Assembly: GCF_030848805.1 (NCBI RefSeq)
Contig: NC_092365.1
Coordinates: 5,828,001 to 5,892,000 of the forward strand
Source: Temnothorax longispinosus
Lineage: Eukaryota; Arthropoda; Insecta; Hymenoptera; Formicidae
Reading direction: 5' to 3'
Length of the DNA: 64,000 bases
A program made the translations under genes and the position numbers. Positions 1 to 42,469 of the stretch are shown in pieces. The first letter of the stretch is position 1. Each line of letters begins with the position of its first letter. The notes under the pieces are model-generated. The model was not told the origin of the DNA and did no database searches. It was given only the letters and a program-made list of their open reading frames with translations.

Positions 1-728
1 ATACGAATCCTAAACGCGAATAACTCACCGAACATTACATCAAACGCGATCAACGTTAATAGCCGACACGAGTCGGAACGCAACATGATCGTGAAACATA
101 ATCGTCGCAGTCGCGATCAAGTTCTGTCGCCCTGGGGGCCCAACAATGGCTACAGACGCTAATTATCGCATGTTCTTCACTAGGACTAACGCTCGCGAGT
201 GTCCAAGAACGACGCAATACGTTACGCTGGAATTTTCGAGATGGACGCGAAATAACGCGCTCAATCGCACGAAACCGACGAAACTCGACGAACAAACTCG
301 ATGCTAACAATCGCAACGAATACAAGACGTAATGCCCGGTGTCCACGATGCAAGAACTGTGTCCAAGTTTCGATTTAAGCCAATCAACTTGCAGCTCTTA
401 CAGAAAAGTAGCAGTTTCATTGGCTTAAACCAAAACTTGGACACAGTTCTTGCATCGTGGACACCGGGCTTAACGCAAGTAATTTGGCAACGCAATGACG
501 CGACCACGAGCGCGGACATTACACGAAAACGGGCTTGCGGTACCGGACTTCGCTAACAAATCTATCGCGATCTCCAGAGGCTCGCTATAACGTTCCTACC
601 GCGATCCCGCGGCCACGATACTATCCCGAGGCCCTTCGCTCTCGCTGTCGATCGCAAAATTACGCTCGGTTCGTGAAGAACCGGACATACCGCGGTATTA
701 CTCGCGTTTTCCCGAGCGAGAGCGCACA
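1..728 (-). repeat. LTR copy (3' LTR in element sense), left end outside window
   Basis: This stretch matches about 7341-8063 almost base for base once the inserted MITEs are removed. Compared with the right copy it lacks about 16 bases near position 14. I placed its inner border at 728 because similarity to the right copy stops there, at a CA preceded by a shared AGAGCGC. In element sense the LTR then begins with TG. A purine run on the minus strand (about 741-752) lies just inside and may be part of the polypurine tract, though it is not directly adjacent. Confidence 0.8.
332..470. mobile_element. Palindromic MITE (mariner-like, TA target) inside the left LTR
   Basis: The 139-bp insert is absent from the other LTR, where the empty site reads GACGTAACGC. 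It is flanked by TA on both sides (330-331 and 471-472), matching a Tc1/mariner-type TA duplication. Its terminal inverted repeats are about 39 bp and nearly perfect, starting GCCCGGTGTCCACGATGCAA. A second inner inverted pair (TTTAAGCCAAT) lies on either side of a loop of about 35 bp. It has no coding capacity. Confidence 0.85.
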
Positions 729-1338
729 AAGCGGGAGGTTAACCCCCCTCTTGGCCGAGTACGCCGGCAGTACTCGGCTAAGTTTTGCTACGCCGTGTTC
801 GGCGAGCACCCTAACACCAACACTAACGCGAAACGACGTGTCGACTGCAGAACGGGAGCGCGACTCTATATGCCTTATCGTGGCTCTACTACATACGGTC
901 GGGCTTACGCGGCAGCACTGAATATCGGATACGACGGCTGTTAACGGCGGGGTTCCCTGCGATCCGGAAATCGACGAATGGACGGAGGCCTCGGGGTGGG
1001 TTAGGGTTACAGCGTTCCACCATGTTTTCTCACTCCTTTATACGCCTTCGTGAAGTCGCACTTATAAAAATAAACTTCCATTACATCCGATATCGAAAAA
1101 AGTAAAAAGGAATCACATCACCTAAACGAATGAGAAAGAAGAAAGAAAAAAAATTAAAGTTTCCAATTACGCGAGTTTTTTTGCGGCATCCGAGAGAGGA
1201 CAAAAAAAAACGAATATCTCGGCATTGGTTTTAGTCCAACAAAAAAGAAAAAAGGTATCGCGATATCGCTACGTGCGATTTGAGGCACTTCCTTAAGGGG
1301 GAGAATTCCGCGGTAGTTGAGCACAGTTTGAGCACAGC
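729..1338 (-). other. Non-coding 3' internal region of the Gypsy element
   Basis: This stretch separates the 3' LTR from the extra ORF. It starts GC-rich with a candidate polypurine tract (minus strand, about 741-752) and becomes A/T-rich with adenine runs at 1080-1250. I see no open frame here with recognisable similarity. Confidence 0.5.
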
Positions 1339-1986
1339 TCAAAAGCGGGGCGTTCCAGGAGGGGGTCCTCGCTTTCGCGGAGCCTCCTTGCCCTTGTCGT
1401 GGCCTTTGCCCTCCTTGTAGGGGCCCTCCTTCCTCCAGGCCGCGCCGCATCCCGGGCAAGTTCGGACCGTGTAACCGGCTCTGCCGCATCGGAAACAGAA
1501 TCCCTGCCGCCTTGGCAAGGGACATTCATATGCAAAGTGGGAGAACGACCCGCAATTCCAACAGGCCTCCCTCTCAGTTGGACGGTCTTCCTCGCTTTCC
1601 TCCGCAGGTGGGGCCTCTGAGCTCGGATCCCGCGGGACGGGCGGCCATTCTATGGCCTCGTAGGACCGGAGCCCCGGTGCCGACGTCAAATGGGCCCTCT
1701 TCCACTCTGGTGACTGCTGTAGCCACCAGAACATGTCCCCCTTGTGAGATCCCTCCTCCGAGTCAGGCCTCCGGACGGCCAGTTCGCGTCCGGCCTGGGT
1801 ACCGACCTCCTCGGTGTCGGGGGCGGCTTGGGTGGCGGCATCGGGTTGACTTCGCGCCACCGCGCCACCGGTGTGTCGCCGACCGTACATTTGGTCGCCC
1901 ATAGCCTGCCAAAATCCCGGGTGCTCCCGTTCCACCTTAAGCAGACGGTTAACCCACTTCGTCACCAAGGAGTCGCGGGGATCCAT
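1339..1986 (-). CDS. Extra gag-like zinc-knuckle ORF downstream of integrase
   Basis: An intact 215-residue frame from the ATG at 1986, about 120 bp downstream of the pol stop (2107). It carries two tandem nucleocapsid-type knuckles. The first is a canonical C-x2-C-x4-H-x4-C (Cys142-Cys155). The second is C-x2-C-x4-Y-x4-C (Cys164-Cys177), with Tyr in place of His. The C-terminus after residue 180 is very Lys/Arg/Gly/Pro-rich, fitting nucleic-acid binding. The protein starts MDP, as does the element's own gag (ATG 6533), and its knuckle pair resembles gag's (CWNC, then C-x2-C, then VRTCP). A gag-derived duplicate is the simplest reading. Its function is unknown. The frame is unbroken while gag and pol are broken. 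Confidence 0.65.
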   Translation of the reverse strand: MDPRDSLVTKWVNRLLKVEREHPGFWQAMGDQMYGRRHTGGAVARSQPDAATQAAPDTEEVGTQAGRELAVRRPDSEEGSHKGDMFWWLQQSPEWKRAHLTSAPGLRSYEAIEWPPVPRDPSSEAPPAEESEEDRPTEREACWNCGSFSHFAYECPLPRRQGFCFRCGRAGYTVRTCPGCGAAWRKEGPYKEGKGHDKGKEAPRKRGPPPGTPRF

Positions 1987-2106
1987 AGCAGAAGAAAAAG
2001 AAGGTTTTCCTTTGGGTCTCCTCTTACTGCGGAGACCGTGCGGCCTACGAAAAGATACTAAAAAAGGCGTGAGTTTCACGAACAAAGATCCCTAGGGGCG
2101 TACACA

Positions 2107-3150
2107 CTAATCATAGTAAGGTTTTAAATCCTTAATGTGGATTTTTCCGACCGAGTTGCCTAACGAATCGGCGAGTTCATACATGACTGGCGACAGAATT
2201 CTTTGCACGGTGAAGGGGCCGTGAAATTTTGTAGCTAATTTGGCCGAAACATGTTGAACGGCGGACGATAAGACGTGCTGTCGTTTTAATACGCGATCAC
2301 CTACTTTATTCGCGCTGTCTCCAAGTTTTCGTTAATCCACTCCCGCAACTGTTGGATTCGCTCCATCCGCTCTCTCCAAATGGCGGGATCGGAGTTCTCT
2401 ACCTCGACAGCCGCGTCTTCTCGCCCGCGAAATAAATTGACAGGCTGTAGTTCCCTCCCGAAATTCAAAAACGCAGGCGTCGCTTGCAGCAAAATATGAT
2501 GCGAATTATAAACGAAGCAAATTTCGTTAATGTGTTGGTCCCATTCACGGTGATCCCGCTCTAAGAAGGCCGTAATCATGGTTTTAAGCACGGGGTTAAC
2601 CCGTTCGACGGGGTTCGCTTGAGGGTGATAAGGCAGTATCGTTGTATGCTGACGTCCGTACTGCAGTTCCGCTAACGCTTGCAATTCTCGATTTAGAAAT
2701 TCGGTGCCGTTGTCAGTTAACAAAGCGCGCGGTGCTCCTCAACGAAAAATAACGAGTTCTTCAATAGCTTCTCGGATCTTTTTACCGGTCGCCTTACGGA
2801 GCGGACAACACTCGATCCATTTAGTGAAGAGATCTTGTATCACGAGAAAGTAAGCATGTCCCGATTTACTAGATGGGAGCAGTTCCATAATATCCGCAGC
2901 AATTATCGTCCACGGAGCCTCGATTACCCGCTGTTTCATTAATCCCGCGGAAACATCTTGTTCCACCTTTGTTATCTGACACGTATCGCACCGGCGTTTG
3001 TACCGAGCGATATCCTTAAACATCCGCGGCCAATAATACCTCGTCTCGACACAGCAGTAAGTTTTCTCCACACCTAAATGTCCGGCCTGAGGCGGATCGT
3101 AATTTTTGCGAATAATTTCTTCGCGCGACTCTTTTGGCACGACAAGTTAC
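2107..3150 (-). pseudogene. Gypsy integrase, interrupted
   Basis: The part downstream (in pol) of RNase H shows an integrase zinc-binding region (AGHLG, CDTCQ; the first His of the HHCC set appears to be Tyr, in NYDPP), the DDE core (AADIMELL, TDNGTEF, and the Glu in NPVERVNP) and a C-terminal GPF module ending near KDLKPYYD at 2107. The frame is broken by an in-frame TGA at about 2741, between the first two catalytic aspartates, and by a shift near 2325. It should be inactive. Confidence 0.85.
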
Positions 3151-4500
3151 CACTGATCTAAATCGGCAACGGTTTCGTTTATAACGGGGTGAAGTCGACG
3201 AAAATACAACTTATCCTCGTCTACTTTTCATCCAGGAAAGCGACGCGGGCGTTCGGTAACCTCGTTTAGTCGTTTAACGTACCATTCGTCCTCGACCGCG
3301 GCGACCGCGCACAACTCGGCGTCCTGCTCGTAGATTCGCGAGAGCGCGTCCGGCACGTGATGCATTGCACATCGCATCCTTTCTATGCTCGATACTATAA
3401 TCGTATTCGAGCAACTCGAGAGCCCATCTCGCTAAATGTCCCGTCGGATTCTTTAAATTATGTAGCCAACGTAAGCTGCTATAGTCCGTTATGACCGTGA
3501 AGCGATAGCCCTCGAGATAAGGCCGAAACTACTTTATCGCTCATATGACCGCTAGGCATTCCTGTTCGGTTGTGGAATATTTCTTTTCTGCGTCAGACAA
3601 AGCTCTACTCGCGAAAGCTATTACGTGTTTGTTCCCGTCGATCTGTTGGGTCAACACCGCGCCTAGGCCGACGGAACTGGCGTCAGTCTGCAGCACAAAA
3701 AGCACGCTAAAATCCGGACACGATAACATAGGCGGGGAGGTGAGGCACGCTTTTATCGTCTCGAACGCAGCCTTTTGATCTTCGCCCCATTCCCACGTCT
3801 GATTCTTTTTTAATAATAATCGCGTTAACGGCTTTAGACAGGTGGCGCACTGCGGGATGAAACGACGGTATGCCAAGACGCCATGCCAATAAACCGACGT
3901 AATTGCCAAAGATTACGCGGAGTGGGGTATTCCCTAATCGCGACAGTCTTATCGGGGTCGACCCTCAAACCCTCTCGCTGAACCAAAAATCCTAGGTATT
4001 TCACCTGCGAGCGACAGAATTTACTTTTCTCGGGATTGATGGTTAGGCCCGCCTTGCAAATACGCCGAAAAACTCGTCCCAACCACTCGAGATGTTCTTC
4101 AAAAGTTTTGGTAGCCACGACAATGTCATCTAAATACGCGAAAGCGTACGGATCCATTTCCGGTCCGATTAAACGATCTAAAAGCTTTTGAAAGGTTGCG
4201 GAAACTCCCGTTAAGCCAAACGGCATTCGCTTAAAATGAAAGAGGCCCTTTCCCGGTACCGCACAAAGGCAGTTATCTCTCTGCTCTTTTTAGCCAGCGG
4301 AATCTGAAAGTAGGCTTGGCTCAAGCGATGGTCGAAATATACCAAGCTTTTCGCAACTTGTCCAAAATCGCGTTCATATACAGCAACGGGTACGCGTCCT
4401 TCTTAGAAATATTATTCACTAGCCGGAAATCTAGACAAAATCGATGTCCCTGTTGGGCTTTTTAATCATGACGATTGGCGTCGACCATTCGCTCTGAGAC
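3150..4500 (-). pseudogene. Gypsy reverse transcriptase and RNase H, frameshifted
   Basis: RT motifs visible on the minus strand are SEWSTPIVMIKKP (about 4470), MPFGLTGVSATFQ (4226), the active-site FAYLDDIVVA (about 4130) and KYLGFLVQREGL (about 3970). RNase H follows with QTDASSVGLGAVL and TEQECLAVI (to 3541), and shifted remnants (TDYSSLRWLHNLKNP) near 3480. Frames change at about 4430-4230, 3890 and 3540. RT palm plus RNase H upstream of integrase is the Ty3/Gypsy order. Confidence 0.88.
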
Positions 4501-5240
4501 GGCTCAATTATCCCGGCCTTTAGTAGACGATCTACTTCCTCGTAAATGGCCTCTTTAATTTTTGGCGAAACGGGATAACATCGTTGCCTAATAGGAGGGT
4601 GGTCTCCGACTTCGATATGATGTTCGGTCAACGTCGTGGCTCCGAGCTTTTCCGGACTACCCGTGATCTCTGACTTTAAAAATTTTTGCAAACGTTTCTC
4701 CTGGTCGGGTGTTAGCTCGCTCAGCCCGCAACAAACGAGGGGTGACGCTTCCGACTTTCGCGTTCTTTCCCCCTCCCCCGATTGACCAGGCTCGCAATTC
4801 ACGCTTTCACCCTCAGCCAAGATCACCCGAACGCTCGCGAGAGAACTCGACGAACCTTTCTCGAAAGGATACGATCGCGAGAAATCCTCAACGAAATTCC
4901 AAGTACCGCTCGCGAAATTTATATTTACCCCGAAAGCTCTCAGGAAATCAACTCCTAATATACACGGCAACGCTAAGGTCGGTAGCGAATGAACCCTCAT
5001 GTTCAATGTTTTACCGTGCACGCTAATTGGAATCTTTACCTCCCCCCTCATTCTCGCAGTTTGATTAGTCGCGGTAGTTACGCGTTTCCCGCCGGTCGAA
5101 TGGAACGAGAAACCGAGTTGCTTGATTAACGCCGTTACTTCCGGACCCGCAAAAGTACGGCTAGCGCGCCTACTTTGTATCCCGCAATCTGTACGCGGAG
5201 GAACATTAGGGAGGCTGAGCCTCCTCTATCGTTAAACGCG
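4500..5240 (-). pseudogene. Gypsy protease/RT N-terminal region, protease active site apparently lost
   Basis: A long open frame (5051-4431) carries the protease second half (LPCILGVDFLRAFGV) leading into RT. Upstream, the strand VQIAGYKVGALA (about 5200-5165) reaches the point where a retropepsin D-S/T-G should occur. Instead the frame breaks and resumes as SRTFAGPEV, so the catalytic triplet seems removed by a small deletion. Calling it protease rests on position and flanking strands; no catalytic Asp is visible. Confidence 0.6.
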
Positions 5241-6533
5241 CTATACGCGGTTTCGCGATTCCCCATCGGCGAATCTGCTGGGGCGGAGGGGGTAGGAGTC
5301 GGGTTGCCCCTTTCTCGCGACTCCTCTATTCGTTTCCCGAACACGTTGGACAGGTGCGAACCGTGACCTCGGCCTTCCCGCACCGGTAGCAATGTTTCCA
5401 CGACGCGGCCTTACGTTCGCGCGCGAAGTGTCCCGCTTGGTCACAATTCCAGCACGTTGCGTCGAGTTCGCGGTAGTCGGGGTATCGGCGGTCTTGTCCG
5501 TCGCGGGAGTAGTTGTCGCCTTTTTTCCCTTCCTCGCGCCCGCCCCGGTTCCGGTCGAACCTGCGGTGGACACGCTGAGCGCAGCTACGGTATTAGGTTT
5601 CTCGCCCGACTGGCGGTTCGCGCCCTTCGGCATTCGATACGCTAAATCCGGAAACAATGATCGTTTCGGCGGAGGAGGAGCACGATAGTTTTGCGCGGCG
5701 CAGCAACTAGCCTCGGCACGCGGGGCCCATTGTTCGAGCGCGTCCATATCCGCGACCGCGTCCCGCGATATCAAAGTTTGTAATCGGGGTAACATGTGCC
5801 GATCCGCGTATAACCGACCTTTTCCCCTTCGCGCCACGGCGGCGATAGTCGATCAAAAAGCGTATTAATTATAAGCACGTCAGGAAGTCCGTCACGGACT
5901 CCTGTTCCCCTTGAGTTCGCCACATTATCTCGTCGCGGAGAGCGAACTGAAAATCCGGGTCCCCGAAACGTGTACGCCACGCTGTTTTAACGCGGCCCAT
6001 GTCGATAAGCGTTCCCTTTTTCCGCGAAACCAATGAAGCGCGATACCCGACAGAAAGACATCGTAAAATATCTTCGTCTATGACCAGAATCAATTCGCGG
6101 CCCTCCTCAATGCGCAACAAAAACGTTTCGGCATTCTCTCCGCGAGCGCCCGTAAACTTTAAATCCCATTTTCGCATGATATTATAAACGGTTGTCGTGG
6201 AGTTACCGCCCGCATCCTGCGAGGCTCTATGCGCGCTATCTCGAACGACGCTCGAGGGATCGAGGTGCGAACGCGCGCTCATCGCCGCGGATGGACTATC
6301 CGGACGGGTGGTCCCCGCCGGAACGTCGAAGTGTTCGGCGTCTGTCATTTGGTTCGGTTCGGATGCCCTTTCGGAGTCTCCGCCACGACGCGTGGCTGTC
6401 AGCAAGCGCAATAAACGGAGGGTCAGCTCGGGGTCGGTCCCTTCGGTGGACAATCCGCGTTGACCTAATCCGCGATCTGTTGTTCGCGCGTAGCGTGGAT
6501 AATCCACTCGTCGCTGAGCTCGGTTGGATCCAT
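5241..6533 (-). pseudogene. Gypsy gag, frameshifted
   Basis: Gag begins at ATG 6533 (MDPTELSDEW), and a stop or frameshift follows within about 25 codons. A 200-residue open segment (6507-5869) has a capsid-like stretch (WDLKFTGARGENAETFLLRI, then VKTAWRTRFGDPDF), followed by shifted segments. The nucleocapsid knuckle region is at 5454-5342: CWNCDQAGHFARER, where the last Cys is now Arg, then CYRCGKA and VRTCPTC. The layout is normal for Ty3/Gypsy, but no single frame is intact. Confidence 0.75.
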
Positions 6534-7300
6534 TTTGACCGCTCAGAAAATATTCTCGAACGCGAAACCTGTGTTCCGCGAAAAATAATACGGAATGTTA
6601 CCGTGTTCCCAAAGAAAATCACAAAATCGTTAGACCGGATCACTCACAAAGGCAGGAAATTCATTCACCAGAATTCTCCGTTCTTAAGTCGCGGCGACTC
6701 TAATAGAATAAATACGCGAACAATAATACACGCGAAAGGAATGTGAAGGCAACGCGAAATAGGCAAATAGTTTTTCAGACGTGACCGTCCGCTCAATGTA
6801 AACACCGAATTCCGATCTTATCGCGCTCGCGCGCCTTCACCAAATTCCGACGCTTTACGCGGTCCCGAATAATATCACGAATTCACCGATTAACCTACCC
6901 GAATACATTTATCCAAATGATTAACAATTCAAATCATATTTCACGTAAATCTGAAAGAAATATTTTAGACAAAATATACAATGGTCAATAACGCAGCATA
7001 TATAATATCGCATCAATAAAAAAATAAAAAGGATAGGATCATTTCGTTATTTCATACAAAATCGATAATTTATTCACCAAAAATCTTCACCCGCACGAAA
7101 ATATCGTAGCGCTATGTCAAGCCCTATTTTGTCACGTCTTTTCCACTCCCGGAGCAGTCCGAAACGTGTGACGGATCAAAAGGAGGAGGGAGGGAAGGAT
7201 GTCAGGTCCCTCCGACTGTCCTCTCGTACCGCTCGACAATTTTACCGTAACGAAATTGTGAGGATGCAGATAACTGAAAGTAACGCGAGACAATAACGTG
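6534..7300 (-). other. Gypsy 5' leader / LTR-proximal region
   Basis: About 0.8 kb lies between the gag start and the part of the right LTR that can be aligned. It is AT-rich at 6890-7090. The exact inner LTR border and primer-binding site cannot be fixed, because the matching part of the left LTR is outside the window. No gene is visible. Confidence 0.45.
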
Positions 7301-8063
7301 AACAGAATTCTGTCGCCACGAAAGTTAACGCCGTACTACTCTAACACGAATCCTAAACGACAATTTCACCTAAACGCGAATAACTCACCGAACATTACAT
7401 CAAACGCGATCAACGTTAATAGCCGATACGAGTCGGAACGCAACATGATCGTCGCAGTCGCGATCAAGTTCTGTCGCCCTGGGGGCCCAACAATGGCTAC
7501 AGACGCTAATTATCGCATATCCTTTACTAGGACTAACGCTCGCGAGTGTCCAAGAACAACGCAATACGTTACGCTTGAATTTTCGAGATGGACGCGGAAT
7601 AACGCGCTCACTCGCACGAAACCGACGAAACTCGATGAACGAACTCGATGCTAACAATCGCAACGAATACAAGACGTAACGCAAGTAATTTGAACGCAAT
7701 GACGCGATCACGAGCGCGGATATTACACGAAAGGCTACGGTCAACGTGAGGCTACAAATGCTTTGGAGCGTTCTTCTTCTCTTTCTTTCTTCATTGAAAG
7801 AAAAGAGAAGAGGAATGCTTCGAAGCATTTGTAGCATCACGTTGACCGTAGCCGAAAACGGGCTCGCGGTACCGGACTTCGCTAACGAATCTATCGCGAT
7901 CTCCAGAGGCTCGCTATAACGTTCCTACCGCGATTCCGCGGCCACGATACCATTACCATCCCGAGGCCCTTCGCTCTCGCTGTCGATCGCAAAATTACGC
8001 TCGGTTCGTAAGGAACCGGACATACCGCGGTATCACTTGCGTTTTCCCGAGCAAGAGCGCGCA
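7300..8063 (-). repeat. LTR copy (5' LTR in element sense)
   Basis: From about 7341 rightward it aligns with 1-728. Similarity ends at 8063, at CA, which marks the outer end of the element. The left limit (about 7300) is approximate. It contains a MITE at 7733-7853 that is absent from the other LTR. Confidence 0.75.
7733..7853. mobile_element. Palindromic MITE with 4-bp GAAA duplication inside the right LTR
   Basis: The 121-bp insert is flanked by GAAA at 7729-7732 and 7854-7857. The other LTR has the empty site CACGAAAACGGG. The terminal inverted repeats of about 30 bp begin GGCTACGGTCAACGTGA, and an inner palindrome (AATGCTTCGAAGCATT) and CTTTCTTT/AAAGAAAA arms extend the hairpin. It is non-coding, and its family is different from the MITE at 332-470. 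Confidence 0.82.
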
Positions 8064-8940
8064 CCGGAGGGCGGCGTCGTGGCTCGACATTTACGGTATA
8101 ACCTGCGGGCAACCTCACCGATGCAGTGCCTCCTCCTGGGGCTCCTCGCCGTCGCCTCGTGCCAACAATCGTCTTAACGGAAGTGATCCCGATTCAGAGC
8201 GGCTATCGCGGACCTCGATTTCCAATATGTTCAGGTGCGCCGACATACGAACAGAGAGTGACGTCAGTGACGCGATAAATTCATTCGATCGCAGAATCGA
8301 TGTGGCATCCCCCCTTCGGGGTGCGCGCGGACCAATCGGGGCGCGAGCTTGCAAGCTCGCGCTATCCCGGCGCAGGGTCGTCGCAAAGGGGACCCTTCGG
8401 GGGCGCCCAACGGTCCCTCGGCGGCGCAACGGCTCCAAAATTTTGTCCTTGGTAACGGACGGGACTTGGACCCTTCCGGTGTGCCTCCGGTTTGACCCCG
8501 GGGCGGTGGCCAGCCACCCCGTGGGCCGGTACTCCGTGGAAGCGAATTGCTGAGGCCGGGTTTACCTGAGCACTTGGGGCCCCGCTATATCGGCGGTCCC
8601 GCCCGTCGCTGCCTTACGCGCTGTACGCCTGCCTGCTTCATTGTTCTCGCCAACCTGTGGTCTCTGCTGTTTCCGCTCGCCACCCGTCCTCGGTCCTTGG
8701 TTTTCCCAGACCCTTACCTTTATTGATACTCCCTCGGAGAGGCTCGCCGTGGTTTGGGGTGAGGCGCCGCGCATTTTACAAAAATAAATAAAGAAAAGGA
8801 TCAGATTGCGGAAACGCGATTAAATTCGGCCCCTAGAGATCTCGCCGTTGTCTCTCTGGTTCGTCCCTATAGGCGTGAAATTCCGCGCCTTGTGACGGTG
8901 GCGGGGCGCTGCCACGATGCGGCGGGCCGCAACGTCATAA
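8064..8940 (-). mobile_element. GC-rich truncated retroelement-like fragment
   Basis: This block sits between the LTR end and an abrupt switch to AT-rich intron at about 8940. On the minus strand it has basic, Arg/Gly-rich open segments (8774-8562, and about 8438-8115) separated by a frame break. That is like a decayed ORF1/gag region of a non-LTR element interrupted by the Gypsy insertion. No diagnostic domain is visible, so this is an inference from composition and context. A short palindrome (CGCGAGCTTGCAAGCTCGCG) lies at 8341-8360. Confidence 0.35.
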
Positions 8941-9148
8941 TATATATATATGTATATACAATATATACATTTTTAAAAAAGATTTTGTTAAAGAATTAGT
9001 AGCTCGATGAAAAAGTATAATTAAAATGTTACTTTCACAAAATAAATAATTTATTATATCATCTTCATAGCCCAATTAAGATTCTGTAATATTAATAAAT
9101 ATTTTACATTGCTAAAAATTAAATTATATATATGTTTTCTTTTGACAG

Positions 9149-41336
<32,188 letters not shown>

Positions 41337-42335
41337 AATCGATCTTGATACCGGGTTACACGCTTACACGTCGATTATCATCGCGGTCGACGACCGAATC
41401 GGAACATCTCTAATACATTCTTTGCGGAGAATACGTTTCTGGGTCACTTCGTGAATATTAAAGGGTACGCGTACACCTCGATGAATGGATCTGTTTGTCT
41501 GAGAATAGGTTCTCCAAGAAGAGTGTATTTTCCCCGCTCTCGTACGTGCTCTGTTCGTGGACGCCGTAACGATCTCCGAGCGATCGTTACCGCGTCTTCC
41601 ACATTCTGGCCTTTCTGCTTTCGCGAAAATTAATCGGAATGCATGCGATGCGAGCGAAGAGTCGAGCCGGAGCAGCTCGGCCGCGGCGAATATTTTTTAG
41701 AGTGTATGACGTCCCTGTACAAAAAAAAAAGAGAGAACTGAAAGACTAATATTAATCTCTCTTTCTCTCTCGCGTATTCTGTATGTAAATTATTCTGAAA
41801 CGCTGTATTTTCTTCCTGTGTGTTTGTCATAATGTCGCATGATCTGCGCGAATTGTCGCGACGCGACTCGCTGTCACGACGAGAATCATCCGAGAATTCG
41901 CCGTCTCCGCACACCAGCATTACGGATAGCACGCGCAACTTACTACGCTAAAATATTCGGCTTTGTTGTATTACACGACTCGGCATACACTCGAGTACAC
42001 GCAAATCTTTAATGGGCACATCGCGGTAGCATCAGAAAAAAAAAGAGAGAGATAAACGGATATCATGTATAGGGTGTCGACGCCCGCGAACGTGATTTTT
42101 CCGGCGAGACTGCCAGCATCCTCGAACATCCGAACATACTTTTTAATATCACCATCTAAAAATCTCGTCGGAGGAATCCCTCGATGGCGTTAGATCGAGT
42201 TTGCAAGTATTGTTACGCGATATACTGTCGCAATGTGCCCTCCTATTCCATATGGTACGCACTGTCGTGTTTTACTTGTTTGAAGACTGCTTCCGTCAGA
42301 AAATTTACGATAAAATAAAACGTATAATTAAAAAT
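41337..42335 (+). other. Projectin 3' UTR (predicted)
   Basis: The sequence after the TGA stays mixed and non-repetitive for about 1 kb, with A runs at 41721 and 42036. The first AATAAA is at 42314-42319. No other gene is seen. The end is inferred from that signal only. Confidence 0.5.
42314..42319 (+). promoter_or_regulatory. Candidate polyadenylation signal for projectin
   Basis: The first AATAAA downstream of the projectin stop. A second, at 42589-42594, lies inside a sequence that recurs in the kelch-gene duplications and so is less likely to belong to projectin. Confidence 0.4.
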
Positions 42336-42469
42336 GAACTTGTTGCGAGTTATTACACCGTCCTATCTTACTAACGTAGATTACAAGTGTAATTTTTATT
42401 AACTTTTTCCATACTTGTCCCCGAGTTAGCGTTCGCATTTGTATCGAGTATCTCGATGAGAAAGAAAAT

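Larger units (their letters stand above)
1..8063 (-). mobile_element. Ty3/Gypsy LTR retrotransposon, degenerate, truncated by window start
   Basis: The element is read on the minus strand, so its 5' end is at the right. Order in element sense: LTR (ending near 8063), gag (6533 to about 5241), protease, RT, RNase H, integrase (to 2107), an extra ORF (1986-1339), then the second LTR (728 to beyond position 1). The two LTR copies align over about 0.7 kb with few substitutions, apart from a MITE in each. Family evidence is the integrase-last order, an RT with YLDD, and a GPF module after integrase. Gag and pol contain stops and frameshifts, so it cannot move by itself. It lies upstream of the projectin exons, probably in an upstream intron. 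The left flank is missing, so no target-site duplication can be checked. Confidence 0.88.

Noticed and set aside
535..921. 128-codon plus-strand frame in the left LTR region
   Set aside because: It crosses the LTR border and has no homologous open frame in the right LTR.
6534..7300. A primer-binding site next to the right LTR
   Set aside because: The inner LTR border cannot be fixed because the matching part of the left LTR is outside the window, so any tRNA match would be a guess.
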